DNA from: MADRE2 sp964397015
GTDB lineage: Bacteria > Desulfobacterota > Desulfobacteria > Desulfobacterales > Desulfobacteraceae
Assembly (NCBI GenBank): GCA_964397015.1
Contig: CAYNHL010000024.1
Coordinates: 1 to 35,575, forward strand
DNA length: 35,575 nt
Reading direction: 5' to 3'
The position numbers were made by a program, and so were the translations under genes. Positions 19,045 to 27,468 of this stretch are shown here, piece by piece (within the stretch, counting starts at the first letter, position 1; every line of letters begins with the position of its first letter). The notes below the pieces were generated by a model. That model had not been told where the DNA came from. It made no database searches and saw nothing but the letters and a program-made list of their open reading frames with translations.

Positions 19045-19401
19045 ATGGGACCTAGAAAGGAAAAAATACAAGCCCTGGAAGAAAAGATGCAGGCGCTGGG
19101 TATCGAAAGATCGGACATTGAACTCAAGTTTATCAAGGCATCGGGCAGGGGAGGGCAGAAAATAAACAAGTCCTCTGTGGCAGTGTTTGTAAAGCACAAT
19201 CCCACGGGCCTGACAGCCAAGTGCGGCAAACACAGGTCCCAGTACCTTAACCGTTTCTTAGCCCTTCGCACCCTCGTGGAAAAGATTGACAGGCATATCA
19301 ATAATAAGAGCGATACACGGGATTATTCCAGGATTGTCAAACAGAAGAAAAAACGCAGGAAAAAGGCCAGGGCCAAGGTTGAGCAGGCTAAAAATGAATG
19401 A
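19045..19401 (+). CDS. Release-factor-like GGQ protein (RF-1 domain only)
   Basis: This 118-aa protein consists of the peptidyl-tRNA hydrolysis domain of class I release factors: SGRGGQKINKSS with GGQ at residues 36-38, then KHNPTGLTAKCGKHRSQYLNRFLAL and a lysine/arginine-rich tail (about 96-113). It lacks the codon-recognition domains. Small proteins of this type (ArfB/YaeJ and the mitochondrial MTRFR-like group) free peptides from stalled ribosomes, the basic tail entering the mRNA channel. Whether it rescues 30S-50S complexes or split 50S subunits is not decided by sequence. I chose the ATG at 19045 (AAGGA upstream); an upstream extension overlaps the peptidase. It is 22 bases behind the M20 gene. 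Confidence 0.85.
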   Translation: MGPRKEKIQALEEKMQALGIERSDIELKFIKASGRGGQKINKSSVAVFVKHNPTGLTAKCGKHRSQYLNRFLALRTLVEKIDRHINNKSDTRDYSRIVKQKKKRRKKARAKVEQAKNE

Positions 19402-19473
19402 TTTTGATCCAGTGATCCGATAACCGGGCAATACCTGAAGCATCAGCCATGTTGATCGTCTTATCCGGTTTTG

Positions 19474-19905
19474 CTAAAATGCTCCCAGCTGGCAGGGCTT
19501 GATGCGGTACTCTTTTTTTTCACAGGCATTGGCCACATCGAGGCGTTTCATCTTTAGCTCCCGGGCGATTTCCCAGCACGAAAGGCAGGATACCCGGCCA
19601 TCCTCTACCGCTTCATCCAGGCGGGCTTCGAGCTCAGGCGGTATTTTTATTTCTGGATCCAGCAGTTTTCCCTTTGAACCATGACCGAAAAGCCCCAGCT
19701 GGCATTCGATGAGCCTTAATTCAAGCAGATCCGCCTGTATGCCGACCTGGCCGGGAGGGATGTTTTGGGCTCTGGCAATCCGGTGGAGGGATGAACAGGT
19801 TATTTTGCCGTCATTTGCTGCATCCATGATAAGGGGGCGCAGGGTTTCATCTATCACGGCTTCTTTATGCTTTCCGGCATAATGCCCACGGTCTTCATGT
19901 GTCAT
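19474..19905 (-). CDS. Unrecognised 143-aa protein made of two copies of a CQLG-ending domain
   Basis: I do not recognise a named family. The protein has two similar halves: residues about 20-74 (NDGKITCSSLHRIARAQNI ... IECQLGLFG) and about 90-143 (EDGRVSCLSCWEIARELKM ... IKPCQLGAF). Each half has a [KR][IV][ST]C start, an IAR helix and an ending C-Q-L-G-x-F, suggesting a duplicated helix-turn-helix-like or metal/cofactor-binding unit. The frame is open upstream to 20403, but that part is antisense to ppsR; the ATG at 19905 fits the divergent arrangement. It is cytoplasmic, with six cysteines. It could be a small regulator; function unknown. Confidence 0.75.
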   Translation of the reverse strand: MTHEDRGHYAGKHKEAVIDETLRPLIMDAANDGKITCSSLHRIARAQNIPPGQVGIQADLLELRLIECQLGLFGHGSKGKLLDPEIKIPPELEARLDEAVEDGRVSCLSCWEIARELKMKRLDVANACEKKEYRIKPCQLGAF

Positions 19906-19919
19906 AATTCTATTCCGGT

Positions 19920-19966
19920 TTGACTCTTTTGATGGGTTAATATATCTTTTATTTGGACAATATATC
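19920..19966 (+). promoter_or_regulatory. Candidate promoter of the ppsR operon with AATATATC direct repeat
   Basis: TTGACT (19920-19925), a 17-base spacer and TATCTT (19943-19948) form a plausible sigma70 promoter. The octamer AATATATC occurs at 19939-19946 and again at 19959-19966, a 20-bp period across the -10 and start point, which may be an operator. Pattern evidence only. Confidence 0.35.
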
Positions 19967-19989
19967 AGAAAAAAAGGAAAAAACATATC

Positions 19990-20841
19990 ATGAATAACAC
20001 CCTTAACCGGAAAAAATTCCAGATGATTTACGTGGCATCCTGCGGTGAGGGAATCAATGCGTATCATCTTGTCCAGTCTGCAATGGTCCAGTTTCCGGAC
20101 AGCACCATTACCATTGTCAAGATACCCCGTATCCGTTCCACTGAAGAAGTGGACCAGTTGTTCCAAAAGGCCAGGAGTATCGAGAGTCTTATAGTACATA
20201 CCATTGTAAACAGCGAGCTTCGGCAGTATATCACCCGCAAGGGATTTGAATACAACATCGTTACCATAGACCTGATGGGGCCGGTGTTGTCGAGAATCGA
20301 AAATTTTCTGGGTACCCCGCCGCTGCAGCAGCCCGGCCTGTACAGGGAGATCCACCAGGTGGATCTCAAACAGGTGTCGGCCATTGACTTCGCCCTGTCC
20401 CATGACGACGGTCTGAACCCCGACACCCTGGACAGCGCGGAAATTATTCTGATAGGTCTGTCCAGGGCCGGAAAAACACCCTTGTCAATGTACATGGCCG
20501 TTACCGGATGGAAGGTCGCCAACGTCCCCCTGGTGCCGGATGTTCCCATGCCCCTGATTCTCGATCTTATCGACCGCCGGAGGATCATTGCCCTGGATAT
20601 CAATGTCGACCAGCTGGCGGCCCACAGGAAAATGCGGCAGGAAAGGCTTGGAACCAAGGATATGTATTCCTATGTGATCCGCCAGGAAATTGAAAAGGAG
20701 ATTAAACAGGCCCGTAAATATTATGTTGCAAAAGGGTATTCCATGATAAACGTCAGTAACAAACCGATTGAGAACAGTGCCGAGGAAATCATTGAAATGA
20801 TTACCCGGCGTTTCAGGAACAAGGCCCATAAAAAGGAATAA
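19990..20841 (+). CDS. ppsR: Pyruvate phosphate dikinase regulatory protein (PpsR/PDRP family, DUF299)
   Basis: This 283-aa bifunctional kinase/phosphorylase uses ADP to phosphorylate, and phosphate to release, the regulatory threonine next to the catalytic histidine of pyruvate phosphate dikinase (PPDK) or PEP synthase. The P-loop GLSRAGKT is at residues 156-163, followed by the family segment NVPLVPDVPMP and by MRQERLG near residue 217. Length fits the family. The ppdK gene lies 1.6 kb away on the other strand, which supports PPDK as the target. A divergent promoter is shared with the CQLG protein. Confident. Confidence 0.92.
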   Translation: MNNTLNRKKFQMIYVASCGEGINAYHLVQSAMVQFPDSTITIVKIPRIRSTEEVDQLFQKARSIESLIVHTIVNSELRQYITRKGFEYNIVTIDLMGPVLSRIENFLGTPPLQQPGLYREIHQVDLKQVSAIDFALSHDDGLNPDTLDSAEIILIGLSRAGKTPLSMYMAVTGWKVANVPLVPDVPMPLILDLIDRRRIIALDINVDQLAAHRKMRQERLGTKDMYSYVIRQEIEKEIKQARKYYVAKGYSMINVSNKPIENSAEEIIEMITRRFRNKAHKKE

Positions 20842-20844
20842 AGA

Positions 20845-21198
20845 GTGTCAACAGTCCAGGAGAGGCGGCATAAAAAAGATGTTTGGTCAAAGCTGCTGAT
20901 TGGATTCAATGTATCCGCATGGCTGCTGCTTTTGGTCATTCTCCTTGTTTTTCACAGGGCACAGCCTGAATTTGAAACTTTTTTCGACCGTTTTTTCAAC
21001 CTGACACTGAGAACATTCTGGGATATCAGGTATGTCTACCTGCTGGTTTACTGCGTAATTCTTGGAATAGTGGTCAGTATGACAGGGCTTGTGATCAGTT
21101 TGTTCAGGGCCAGGCGGAAAACGGATCACCTGGCATCCCTTGTGATTATGTGCGGGGTGTCCCTGGTTTTACTCCTGGTTGCCTTATACCACATTTAG
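20845..21198 (+). CDS. Small membrane protein with three predicted helices
   Basis: This 117-aa protein starts with GTG (AAGGA six bases upstream), three bases after the ppsR stop. It has hydrophobic stretches at about 19-42, 60-88 and 96-115, and a basic FRARRKTD loop between the last two. Residues 43-58 form an aromatic, charged loop. I do not recognise a family. Its tight spacing makes it part of the ppsR transcript. It may anchor or sense something in the inner membrane, but nothing in the sequence says what. Confidence 0.75.
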   Translation: MSTVQERRHKKDVWSKLLIGFNVSAWLLLLVILLVFHRAQPEFETFFDRFFNLTLRTFWDIRYVYLLVYCVILGIVVSMTGLVISLFRARRKTDHLASLVIMCGVSLVLLLVALYHI

Positions 21199-21236
21199 GT
21201 TGATAAGGATTCAAGATCTTTTTTCTCTGTGCCGAT

Positions 21237-22028
21237 ATGAACATTATGAAAAAATACAGATATTCGATCATAATGGGACTGTTTTTCTGCCTCATACTTT
21301 TTGGACCGGTCCGGGCCTTTGATTATGTTGTCGAGTTCAAGGCGGAACATTACAAACAGACAAACCTTGAATACAGCAACTTTCCCGAAGTGTACCATTC
21401 CATCCAGGTACACAGCACCGCAGGACCCAAGCTGCTGATCCTGACAGGCGATGACCATCAATACCGCACCTGGCTCAGGCAGTACATCGCTGCAAAAGCC
21501 AGTTTCATCGTCAAGGTTCCGGATGATGACAATGACCGGTTTATTTCATCAAAGGCCTATAATATCGACGTGAAGGCCGTTCACCCGTACAATGCCGAAA
21601 AATGGAGCCGCCCTGGCCCAGCAACGTCGGATTATCCTGTTATCCACGGAGATAAGCGCATTCTCGTGATCGATGCCAATAATGAAAGGGCAAAACTGAT
21701 GGCCGACGTCATAGATCGTACAGGCTACAGGGCCGCTGTCTTTACACAGCCTGCCAAAGCCTATGCCGCATTCAGGCAGCAGCCGGGAAAGTTTGAAATG
21801 ATCATTGTCGACCATGATACCCCGGGCGCAGGATCCGAGGAGTTTGTGAAAAAGATTCTTGATATCGATCATAAAATTCCCATCATGATCGGCACAACCT
21901 ACCGGGACACAGACCGTTTGAAAGAATTGAGCGACACATTTGCTACAGCAGGTTCTGTAATGGTTGTGCCGGTTATTCTCAAGGATCTTAAAAACCGTAT
22001 ACAGGGGTTACTGGACCGGAAAGTGTAA
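21237..22028 (+). CDS. Apparently exported protein with a degenerate receiver-like domain
   Basis: This 263-aa protein begins with a signal peptide (basic KKYRYS, hydrophobic core, cleavage likely after GPVRA, residue 27). An N-terminal part (28-135) matches nothing I know. Residues about 140-262 read like a response-regulator receiver: KRILVIDANNE, then MIIVDHDTPGAG with D192 at the phosphorylation position and IMIGTTYRDTD. One residue of the acidic pair is replaced and the conserved lysine is missing (VVPV). Receivers normally lie in the cytoplasm, so an exported one is odd; alternatively the N-terminus is a membrane anchor facing inward. ATGs at 21237 and 21246 are both possible. Confidence 0.7.
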   Translation: MNIMKKYRYSIIMGLFFCLILFGPVRAFDYVVEFKAEHYKQTNLEYSNFPEVYHSIQVHSTAGPKLLILTGDDHQYRTWLRQYIAAKASFIVKVPDDDNDRFISSKAYNIDVKAVHPYNAEKWSRPGPATSDYPVIHGDKRILVIDANNERAKLMADVIDRTGYRAAVFTQPAKAYAAFRQQPGKFEMIIVDHDTPGAGSEEFVKKILDIDHKIPIMIGTTYRDTDRLKELSDTFATAGSVMVVPVILKDLKNRIQGLLDRKV

Positions 22029-22034
22029 TCTGTC

Positions 22035-22463
22035 ATGATACATCGATTGTGTTTTTTGCTGGGTATTTATTTCCTGTGTGCCTGGGGATCCTCTGCAGGT
22101 GCTGACACGTTCGCCTATAATGAGACCCGGGCCAGTTTTGAAAATTTCATCAGGTGTGAACTGACCCGGACTGACGCAAACAACCATTTTGGCGGCCGGG
22201 ACTTTACCATCACCATGGTCAACTTCTACAATGTCCAGGCTGAATCCGATATCAAGATCGTCACCGGCGCTGTCGACTGTTTTGTCGAGAATGAAGTCAA
22301 AACCCTTTATGTGGCTCTTGGCCTCAACCGGGTGCTGGACAAGGAAAAAGTGTCTTATTACCTCATCCGTAAAAAGGATTTCAGTATCCTTGCCACTGAG
22401 CTCATCCAGCACCCTTACAAGGAAAGGTGTCCCTGGTCCCAATACTGGATCGATACAGACTGA
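22035..22463 (+). CDS. Small exported protein of unknown function
   Basis: This 142-aa protein has a signal peptide (MIHRLCFLLGIYFLCAWGSSAGA, cleavage near 23) and a mature part of about 119 residues, with a FENFIRCELTRTDANNHFGG segment and three cysteines after the signal (about residues 41, 82 and 132). It lies six bases after the receiver-like gene and is probably co-transcribed and exported with it. No family recognised. It ends 25 bases before the convergent ppdK stop. Confidence 0.7.
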   Translation: MIHRLCFLLGIYFLCAWGSSAGADTFAYNETRASFENFIRCELTRTDANNHFGGRDFTITMVNFYNVQAESDIKIVTGAVDCFVENEVKTLYVALGLNRVLDKEKVSYYLIRKKDFSILATELIQHPYKERCPWSQYWIDTD

Positions 22464-22488
22464 TCCGGATTTTATCAGTTCCGGCGGT

Positions 22489-25212
22489 TCACGCCTTGTT
22501 TTCCGCGCTCTTGATAGCTGCCTGGGCTGCCGCCAGCCGGGCTATCGGTACCCGGTAGGGAGAGCATGACACATAGTCCAGTCCGGCATTGTGGCAGAAT
22601 ACTACCGAGGCTGGATCTCCACCGTGTTCACCACATATCCCGAGCTTGAGGTCCGGGCGCACTGCCCTGCCTTTTTCAACCGAAATATCGATTAACCTGC
22701 CTACCGCTTCCTGGTCCAATGTCTCAAAAGGATCGGAATCAAGGATGGCGTTGTTGATATAATCATTCATAAAGGCGCCGATGTCGTCACGGCTGAAACC
22801 GAAGGTCATCTGGGTCAGGTCATTCGTGCCGAAAGAGAAGAACTGGGAGTAGGCAGCCATTTTATCCGATATCAGTGCCGCCCTGGGTATTTCGATCATG
22901 GTTCCGAACATGTAGGGAATTTTTTCAATTTTGTACTGGTCCAGGATATCCTTGTACACTTCATCGACAATATCCTGTACAAAAGACAGTTCCTTTTCGT
23001 TACAGGTGACAGGTACCATGATTTCCGGCAAAGGCGTTTTTCCATTGCTGAGCAGTTCGGCTGCGGCCTCCAGTATGGCCTTTACCTGCATTCGAGTGAT
23101 TTCAGGATAGGTGATTCCGAGCCTGACCCCACGGTGACCGATCATGGGGTTGGATTCTTTGAGTTCCAGGCTTCGCTTGATAACTTCTTCAAGATCGATG
23201 CCCAAAGCTTCGGCTATCTCGTTGCGGTTCCGGTCGGACTGGGGCACAAATTCATGGAGCGGTGGATCCAGGAGCCTTATGGTCACGGGTTTCTGGTCCA
23301 TGACATCCAGTGTGCCCATGATTTCGTTTTTAACAAAGGGGAACAGTTCATCCAGGGCCCGGGTTCGTTCTTCCACGGAATTGCTGAGAATCATTTTCCG
23401 CAGCAGGAAAAGGGGCCGGTCGGAGTCGGCACCGTAAAACATATGTTCGGTCCTGAACAGGCCGATGCCTTCCGCGCCGAAATCAATTGCGGTCCGGGCA
23501 TCCTTGGGTGTATCTGCGTTGGTGCGTACCTTCATGGTGCGGTATTTATCCGCAATGGTCATAAATTCCTTGAACTGCGGGTTTTCAGAAGCGTCTTTCA
23601 TGTTCAGCCGGCCGTCGTATACAAGGCCCTTGGTGCCGTTCATCGTGAAAAAATCTCCCTCGTTGTAGATTTTCCCCTGCACGGTCACCTGCTTGTTTTT
23701 TGTATCGAGTTTAAGGGCACCGGCGCCGACAATACAGCATTTACCCCATCCCCTGGCCACCAGGGCCGCGTGGCTTGTCATGCCGCCGCGAGCCGTCAGG
23801 ATTGCAGCTGCCGCCCGCATTCCTTCTATGTCTTCGGGGTTTGTTTCCTCACGGACCAGGATGACCTTTTTATTCTTTCTGGCCCACAAAACAGCATCTT
23901 CCGCCGTGAAAACGATCTGGCCAAAGGCGCCGCCGGGACCTGCAGGCAGGCCTTCCGCCACCACGAAGGCTGTCTTTTCTTCTTCCGGGTCCACCACCGG
24001 ATGCAGCAGGTCGTCAAGATATTTGGGGTCCATGCGGTTGATCATGGTTGTTTCGTCAATCAGCCCCTGTTTGAACATGTCCATGGAGATTTTCAGGGCA
24101 GCGGCGGATGTGCGCTTGCCCGACCGGCACTGGAGCATGTACAGCCGGCCTTCCTGGATGGTGAATTCAATGTCCTGCATGTCCTTGTAGTGGTTTTCAA
24201 GGGTGGTACGGATATTGTAAAGCTCCTGGTAAAGTTCAGGCATCACTTCTTCAAGGGATGGCAGCACATCATTCTGTTTGTTCCTGGTGGCCTTGTTTAT
24301 GGGGTTGGGAGTACGGATACCCGCGACCACATCTTCACCCTGGGCGTTGGGGAGCCACTCTCCGTAAAATTCATCCTCCCCGGTGGCCGGATTCCTGGAA
24401 AATGCCACACCGGTGGCGGACTCGCTGCCCATGTTGCCGAACACCATGCTCTGGACATTCACTGCAGTTCCCCATTCATCCGGGATCAGTTCAATTCTGC
24501 GGTAGGATACGGCCCGTTTTCCGTTCCAGGATTTGAAAACAGCACCAATGGCACCTAAAAGCTGCGCTTTTGGATCATCGGGAAATTCATAACCAAATGT
24601 CTGCTGAATCTTGTTCTTGAATTTGGCACACAGCTCTTTCATTTCTTCTGTGGTGATATCGGTATCGTTGCAGTATCCTTTGTCGTTTTTGAGCTCATTC
24701 ATGATAATCTCAAGGTTCAGGCGGATTCCCATTCCGTCGGGGGGAGAAATCTGCTCCGCTTTTTCCATGACCACATCGGCATACATCATGATCAGGCGCC
24801 GGTATGCATCGTACACAAACCATTCGTTGCCTGTTTTACGGATAAGTCCGGGTATGGTAGTGGAGCAAAGCCCTACATTGAGAATGGTTTCCATCATGCC
24901 CGGCATGGACTGCCGGGCCCCGGAACGGCAGGAGACAAGCAGCGGATTTTCAGGATCGGAAAATCCCATGCCCATCTGGTCTTCTATCCGGGCCATGGCC
25001 TCGTCGATTTCAGCGTAAAGGTTCTTGGGAAACTGGCCGCCGAGCCTGAAGTATTCGTTGCAGCAGTCTGTCGAGATAGTGAAGCCGGGAGGGACAGGCA
25101 GTCCGAGTTTTGCCATTTCAGCAAGATTGGCGCCCTTTCCGCCCAGAAGGTTTTTCATGCCCGCATTTCCGTTAGTCCCCGATGGTCCGAAGTGATAAAT
25201 GTATTGTGTCAT
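22489..25212 (-). CDS. ppdK: Pyruvate phosphate dikinase
   Basis: This 907-aa enzyme interconverts pyruvate + ATP + phosphate with PEP + AMP + pyrophosphate. The N-terminal ATP-grasp domain starts LLGGKGANLAEMAKLGLPVPPGFTI. The swivelling phospho-histidine domain has GGMTSHAALVARG, with catalytic H481 and regulatory T479. The C-terminal barrel has GLFRTEHMF, FGTNDLTQMTFGFSRDD and the catalytic C883 in YVSCSPYRVP. No residue is missing and length is normal. GAGGG precedes the ATG. It should be switched off by phosphorylation of T479 through the nearby PpsR. In anaerobes it serves gluconeogenic PEP supply or PPi-linked glycolysis. Large open frames on the opposite strand are shadows. Confidence 0.97.
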   Translation of the reverse strand: MTQYIYHFGPSGTNGNAGMKNLLGGKGANLAEMAKLGLPVPPGFTISTDCCNEYFRLGGQFPKNLYAEIDEAMARIEDQMGMGFSDPENPLLVSCRSGARQSMPGMMETILNVGLCSTTIPGLIRKTGNEWFVYDAYRRLIMMYADVVMEKAEQISPPDGMGIRLNLEIIMNELKNDKGYCNDTDITTEEMKELCAKFKNKIQQTFGYEFPDDPKAQLLGAIGAVFKSWNGKRAVSYRRIELIPDEWGTAVNVQSMVFGNMGSESATGVAFSRNPATGEDEFYGEWLPNAQGEDVVAGIRTPNPINKATRNKQNDVLPSLEEVMPELYQELYNIRTTLENHYKDMQDIEFTIQEGRLYMLQCRSGKRTSAAALKISMDMFKQGLIDETTMINRMDPKYLDDLLHPVVDPEEEKTAFVVAEGLPAGPGGAFGQIVFTAEDAVLWARKNKKVILVREETNPEDIEGMRAAAAILTARGGMTSHAALVARGWGKCCIVGAGALKLDTKNKQVTVQGKIYNEGDFFTMNGTKGLVYDGRLNMKDASENPQFKEFMTIADKYRTMKVRTNADTPKDARTAIDFGAEGIGLFRTEHMFYGADSDRPLFLLRKMILSNSVEERTRALDELFPFVKNEIMGTLDVMDQKPVTIRLLDPPLHEFVPQSDRNRNEIAEALGIDLEEVIKRSLELKESNPMIGHRGVRLGITYPEITRMQVKAILEAAAELLSNGKTPLPEIMVPVTCNEKELSFVQDIVDEVYKDILDQYKIEKIPYMFGTMIEIPRAALISDKMAAYSQFFSFGTNDLTQMTFGFSRDDIGAFMNDYINNAILDSDPFETLDQEAVGRLIDISVEKGRAVRPDLKLGICGEHGGDPASVVFCHNAGLDYVSCSPYRVPIARLAAAQAAIKSAENKA

Positions 25213-25253
25213 GCCACCCTCGTCATTAATGATTTTTAATCGAAATAATTTAT

Positions 25254-25282
25254 TCTATATGAAAGTCATGCCGAAAAATCAA
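25254..25282 (-). promoter_or_regulatory. Candidate promoter of ppdK
   Basis: Read toward ppdK: TTGATT (25282-25277), 17 bases, TATAGA (25259-25254). The start point would be about 35 bases upstream of the ATG. Plausible sigma70 match, four of six in each box. Confidence 0.4.
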
Positions 25283-25324
25283 GTCCAACTGAGCACAATA
25301 ATGGTTTATCAAATTTCAGTGCGG

Positions 25325-25333
25325 TGTTATAAT
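25325..25333 (+). promoter_or_regulatory. Extended -10 promoter of the ABC-F gene
   Basis: TGTTATAAT is a perfect extended -10 (TGnTATAAT). The region 17 bases upstream is a poor -35, as is usual for extended -10 promoters. Transcription would start near 25340, about 44 bases before the ATG. Confidence 0.45.
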
Positions 25334-25383
25334 CCTTTTTTTTTAAAATCAATTGTTAACCAGATAAAGACTTAAGACCCCTG

Positions 25384-27225
25384 ATGCTCAATATTGAATC
25401 AGTTTTTAAAAGCTTTGGCGGCCAGGCCCTTCTTGAAAATGCATCCCTCCAGATCAATCCCGGGGAGCGCATCGGCCTGGTGGGCAGGAACGGCCACGGC
25501 AAAACGACACTTTTGAACATGATCATTCAAAAAGAGTTCCCTGATGAAGGTCAGATTCTCATTCCCAATGATTACCGGATCGGGTTTTTGCCCCAGAAAA
25601 TCAGCTTTACACGTTCCAGTGTAGTAGAAGAATGCAGCCTCGGCCTTCTTTACCACGAAAAGGACCAGGTGTGGAAGGCCCGGAAAATACTGGCCGGCCT
25701 TGGATTTGAAGATGATGATTTTGACAGGGATCCAGGTGTTTTCTCCGGCGGTTACCAGGTCCGGCTCAACCTGGCAAAGGTACTGGTTTCAGAACCTGAC
25801 CTGCTGATCCTGGACGAGCCGACCAACTACCTGGATATAACGTCCATCCGCTGGATCACAGGATTCCTGCAGGCATGGCCAAGGGAACTGCTGCTCGTGA
25901 CCCATGACCGTTATTTCATGGATGCGGTTGTCACACACATTGCCGGTATACACCGCCTGAAGATAAGAAAAATTCCCGGGGACACGTCAAAATATTATGA
26001 CCAGGTAGCCCAGGATGAAGAAGTTTATGAAAAAACCAGGGCCAACGAAGAAAAGCGGGTAAAGGAAATCGAAACGTTTATCACCCGGTTCCGTGCCAAG
26101 GCCAGGCTTGCCAACATGGTTCAGTCCCGTATCAAGACCCTTGAAAAAACAAAGGTCAAGGAAAAGCTTTCCCGGATTCAGTCCATCAGGTTTTCCTTTA
26201 ATGAGTGCGATTTTTCTGCAAGGCAGATGCTGCAGATCAAGAACCTTTCATTTTCATATGATCCGTTGGTTCCTTTGATCCGTGATTTCAACCTGACAGT
26301 GTCCCCCGGGGACCGAATTGCCATTGTCGGCCGGAACGGGAAGGGGAAAACCACGTTGCTAAAGCTTATTACAGGGCGACTGGAAGGTAAAAGCGGCAGC
26401 CTGCAATACCATCCGGCTGTCCGCCATGGATATTTCGAGCAGACGAACATACAGAGCCTGAACGACAGCTTTACCGTTGAAGAGGAACTGGTTCTGGCCC
26501 ATCCGGATTCAGACCGGCAGGCAGCCAGGAATATCTGCGGCGCAATGATGTTTGACCAGGACAATGCATTGAAGAAGATATCGGTGCTGTCCGGGGGGGA
26601 AAAGGCCCGGGTCATGCTGGGCAAGCTTCTGGTGACACCTTTGAATCTCCTGCTTCTCGATGAGCCCACCAACCACCTGGACATGGAAACCTGCGACGGT
26701 TTTATCGAGGCTCTTGATAATTTCAGCGGGGCTGTTATTATTGTAACCCATAATGAAATGTTTCTTCACTCGCTGGCCAACCGGTTGATAGTTTTTAAAA
26801 ACAACTCTGTATCTGTTTTTGAAGGTGATTATCAAGAGTTCCTGGACAAGGAAGGATGGGAAGACAGCCAGGAAGAGGACAGCAGCGACACCCCGAAGCC
26901 GGCGGTGATTTCCAAGAAGGAACTGCGGCGTCAGCGCTCCATGATCGTTGCAAAAAAAGGGAAAGAACTGGCACCTCTCCAGGAAGAGATAAAGACGGTC
27001 GAAAACAGGATAGATGAAATGGAAAAGCGGATCAAGGGGTTGCAGGAAGTGATCATTGACGCTACCCGGAACAATGACGGGGCCAAAATACAAACCTGCT
27101 CCAAACAGATCAACACACTGGAAACAGATATTGAAAGCATGTTTGACCGTCTCGAGACTGCAACACAGACCCATGACAGACTGAACGCAGCCTATGACGA
27201 GCAGCTCAGGGAACTTGAAAGGTGA
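25384..27225 (+). CDS. ABC-F family ATPase (Uup/YheS-like translation factor)
   Basis: This 613-aa soluble protein has two ABC domains and no membrane segment. Walker A motifs are GRNGHGKTT (near 36) and GRNGKGKTT (near 316); signatures are FSGGYQVRLNLAKVL and LSGGEKARVMLGKLL; Walker B motifs are LLILDEPTNYLD and LLLLDEPTNHLD. The charged linker between them (about 210-265) is the P-site tRNA-interaction motif of ABC-F proteins. The C-terminus (about 510-613) is a long coiled coil as in Uup and YheS. ABC-F proteins act on stalled ribosomes or confer ribosome protection; which applies here cannot be told. A 69-aa membrane protein follows by six bases. Confidence 0.92.
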   Translation: MLNIESVFKSFGGQALLENASLQINPGERIGLVGRNGHGKTTLLNMIIQKEFPDEGQILIPNDYRIGFLPQKISFTRSSVVEECSLGLLYHEKDQVWKARKILAGLGFEDDDFDRDPGVFSGGYQVRLNLAKVLVSEPDLLILDEPTNYLDITSIRWITGFLQAWPRELLLVTHDRYFMDAVVTHIAGIHRLKIRKIPGDTSKYYDQVAQDEEVYEKTRANEEKRVKEIETFITRFRAKARLANMVQSRIKTLEKTKVKEKLSRIQSIRFSFNECDFSARQMLQIKNLSFSYDPLVPLIRDFNLTVSPGDRIAIVGRNGKGKTTLLKLITGRLEGKSGSLQYHPAVRHGYFEQTNIQSLNDSFTVEEELVLAHPDSDRQAARNICGAMMFDQDNALKKISVLSGGEKARVMLGKLLVTPLNLLLLDEPTNHLDMETCDGFIEALDNFSGAVIIVTHNEMFLHSLANRLIVFKNNSVSVFEGDYQEFLDKEGWEDSQEEDSSDTPKPAVISKKELRRQRSMIVAKKGKELAPLQEEIKTVENRIDEMEKRIKGLQEVIIDATRNNDGAKIQTCSKQINTLETDIESMFDRLETATQTHDRLNAAYDEQLRELER

Positions 27226-27231
27226 CAAAGA

Positions 27232-27441
27232 ATGGACAGGCGAAAATTTCAATTCATATACGGCATAATTATTGTGATTGTCGGCATTTTGGTTATTTAC
27301 AGAATCCCTCAGATGATGGTAAGAGTTGAAGACATAGAGTATTTTGCCAATTCTTCCGGCCTGGTCAGGCTCAGTTTTTTTCTGCTGGGCGGCTTGCTGA
27401 TCCTGGCCGGCGGCCAGAAAATTTATAAAAATTACAAATAA
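27232..27441 (+). CDS. Small membrane protein with two predicted helices
   Basis: This 69-aa protein has two hydrophobic stretches, about 8-25 and 46-62, separated by a short polar loop (about 26-45) and with basic ends (MDRRK and KIYKNYK), suggesting a hairpin in the inner membrane. It lies six bases after the ABC-F gene and 27 bases before pilB, in the same direction. No family recognised. Confidence 0.65.
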   Translation: MDRRKFQFIYGIIIVIVGILVIYRIPQMMVRVEDIEYFANSSGLVRLSFFLLGGLLILAGGQKIYKNYK

Positions 27442-27468
27442 GTCCTTATAGAACAGGTAATTTCTCAA

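Noticed and set aside
19418..19475. Possible terminator from AACCGG/CCGGTT inverted repeat between the convergent genes
   Set aside because: The arms are six bases and about 40 bases apart; too weak for an intrinsic terminator.
19906..20403. N-terminal extension of the CQLG protein
   Set aside because: The frame is open, but this part is antisense to ppsR and its promoter; the duplicated domain is complete from 19905.
23134..24558. 474-codon open frame on the plus strand
   Set aside because: It lies wholly antisense to ppdK, whose translation matches PPDK end to end; the long frame follows from ppdK codon bias.
26509..27468. 319-codon open frame on the minus strand
   Set aside because: Antisense to the ABC-F gene and the small membrane protein; no family resemblance.
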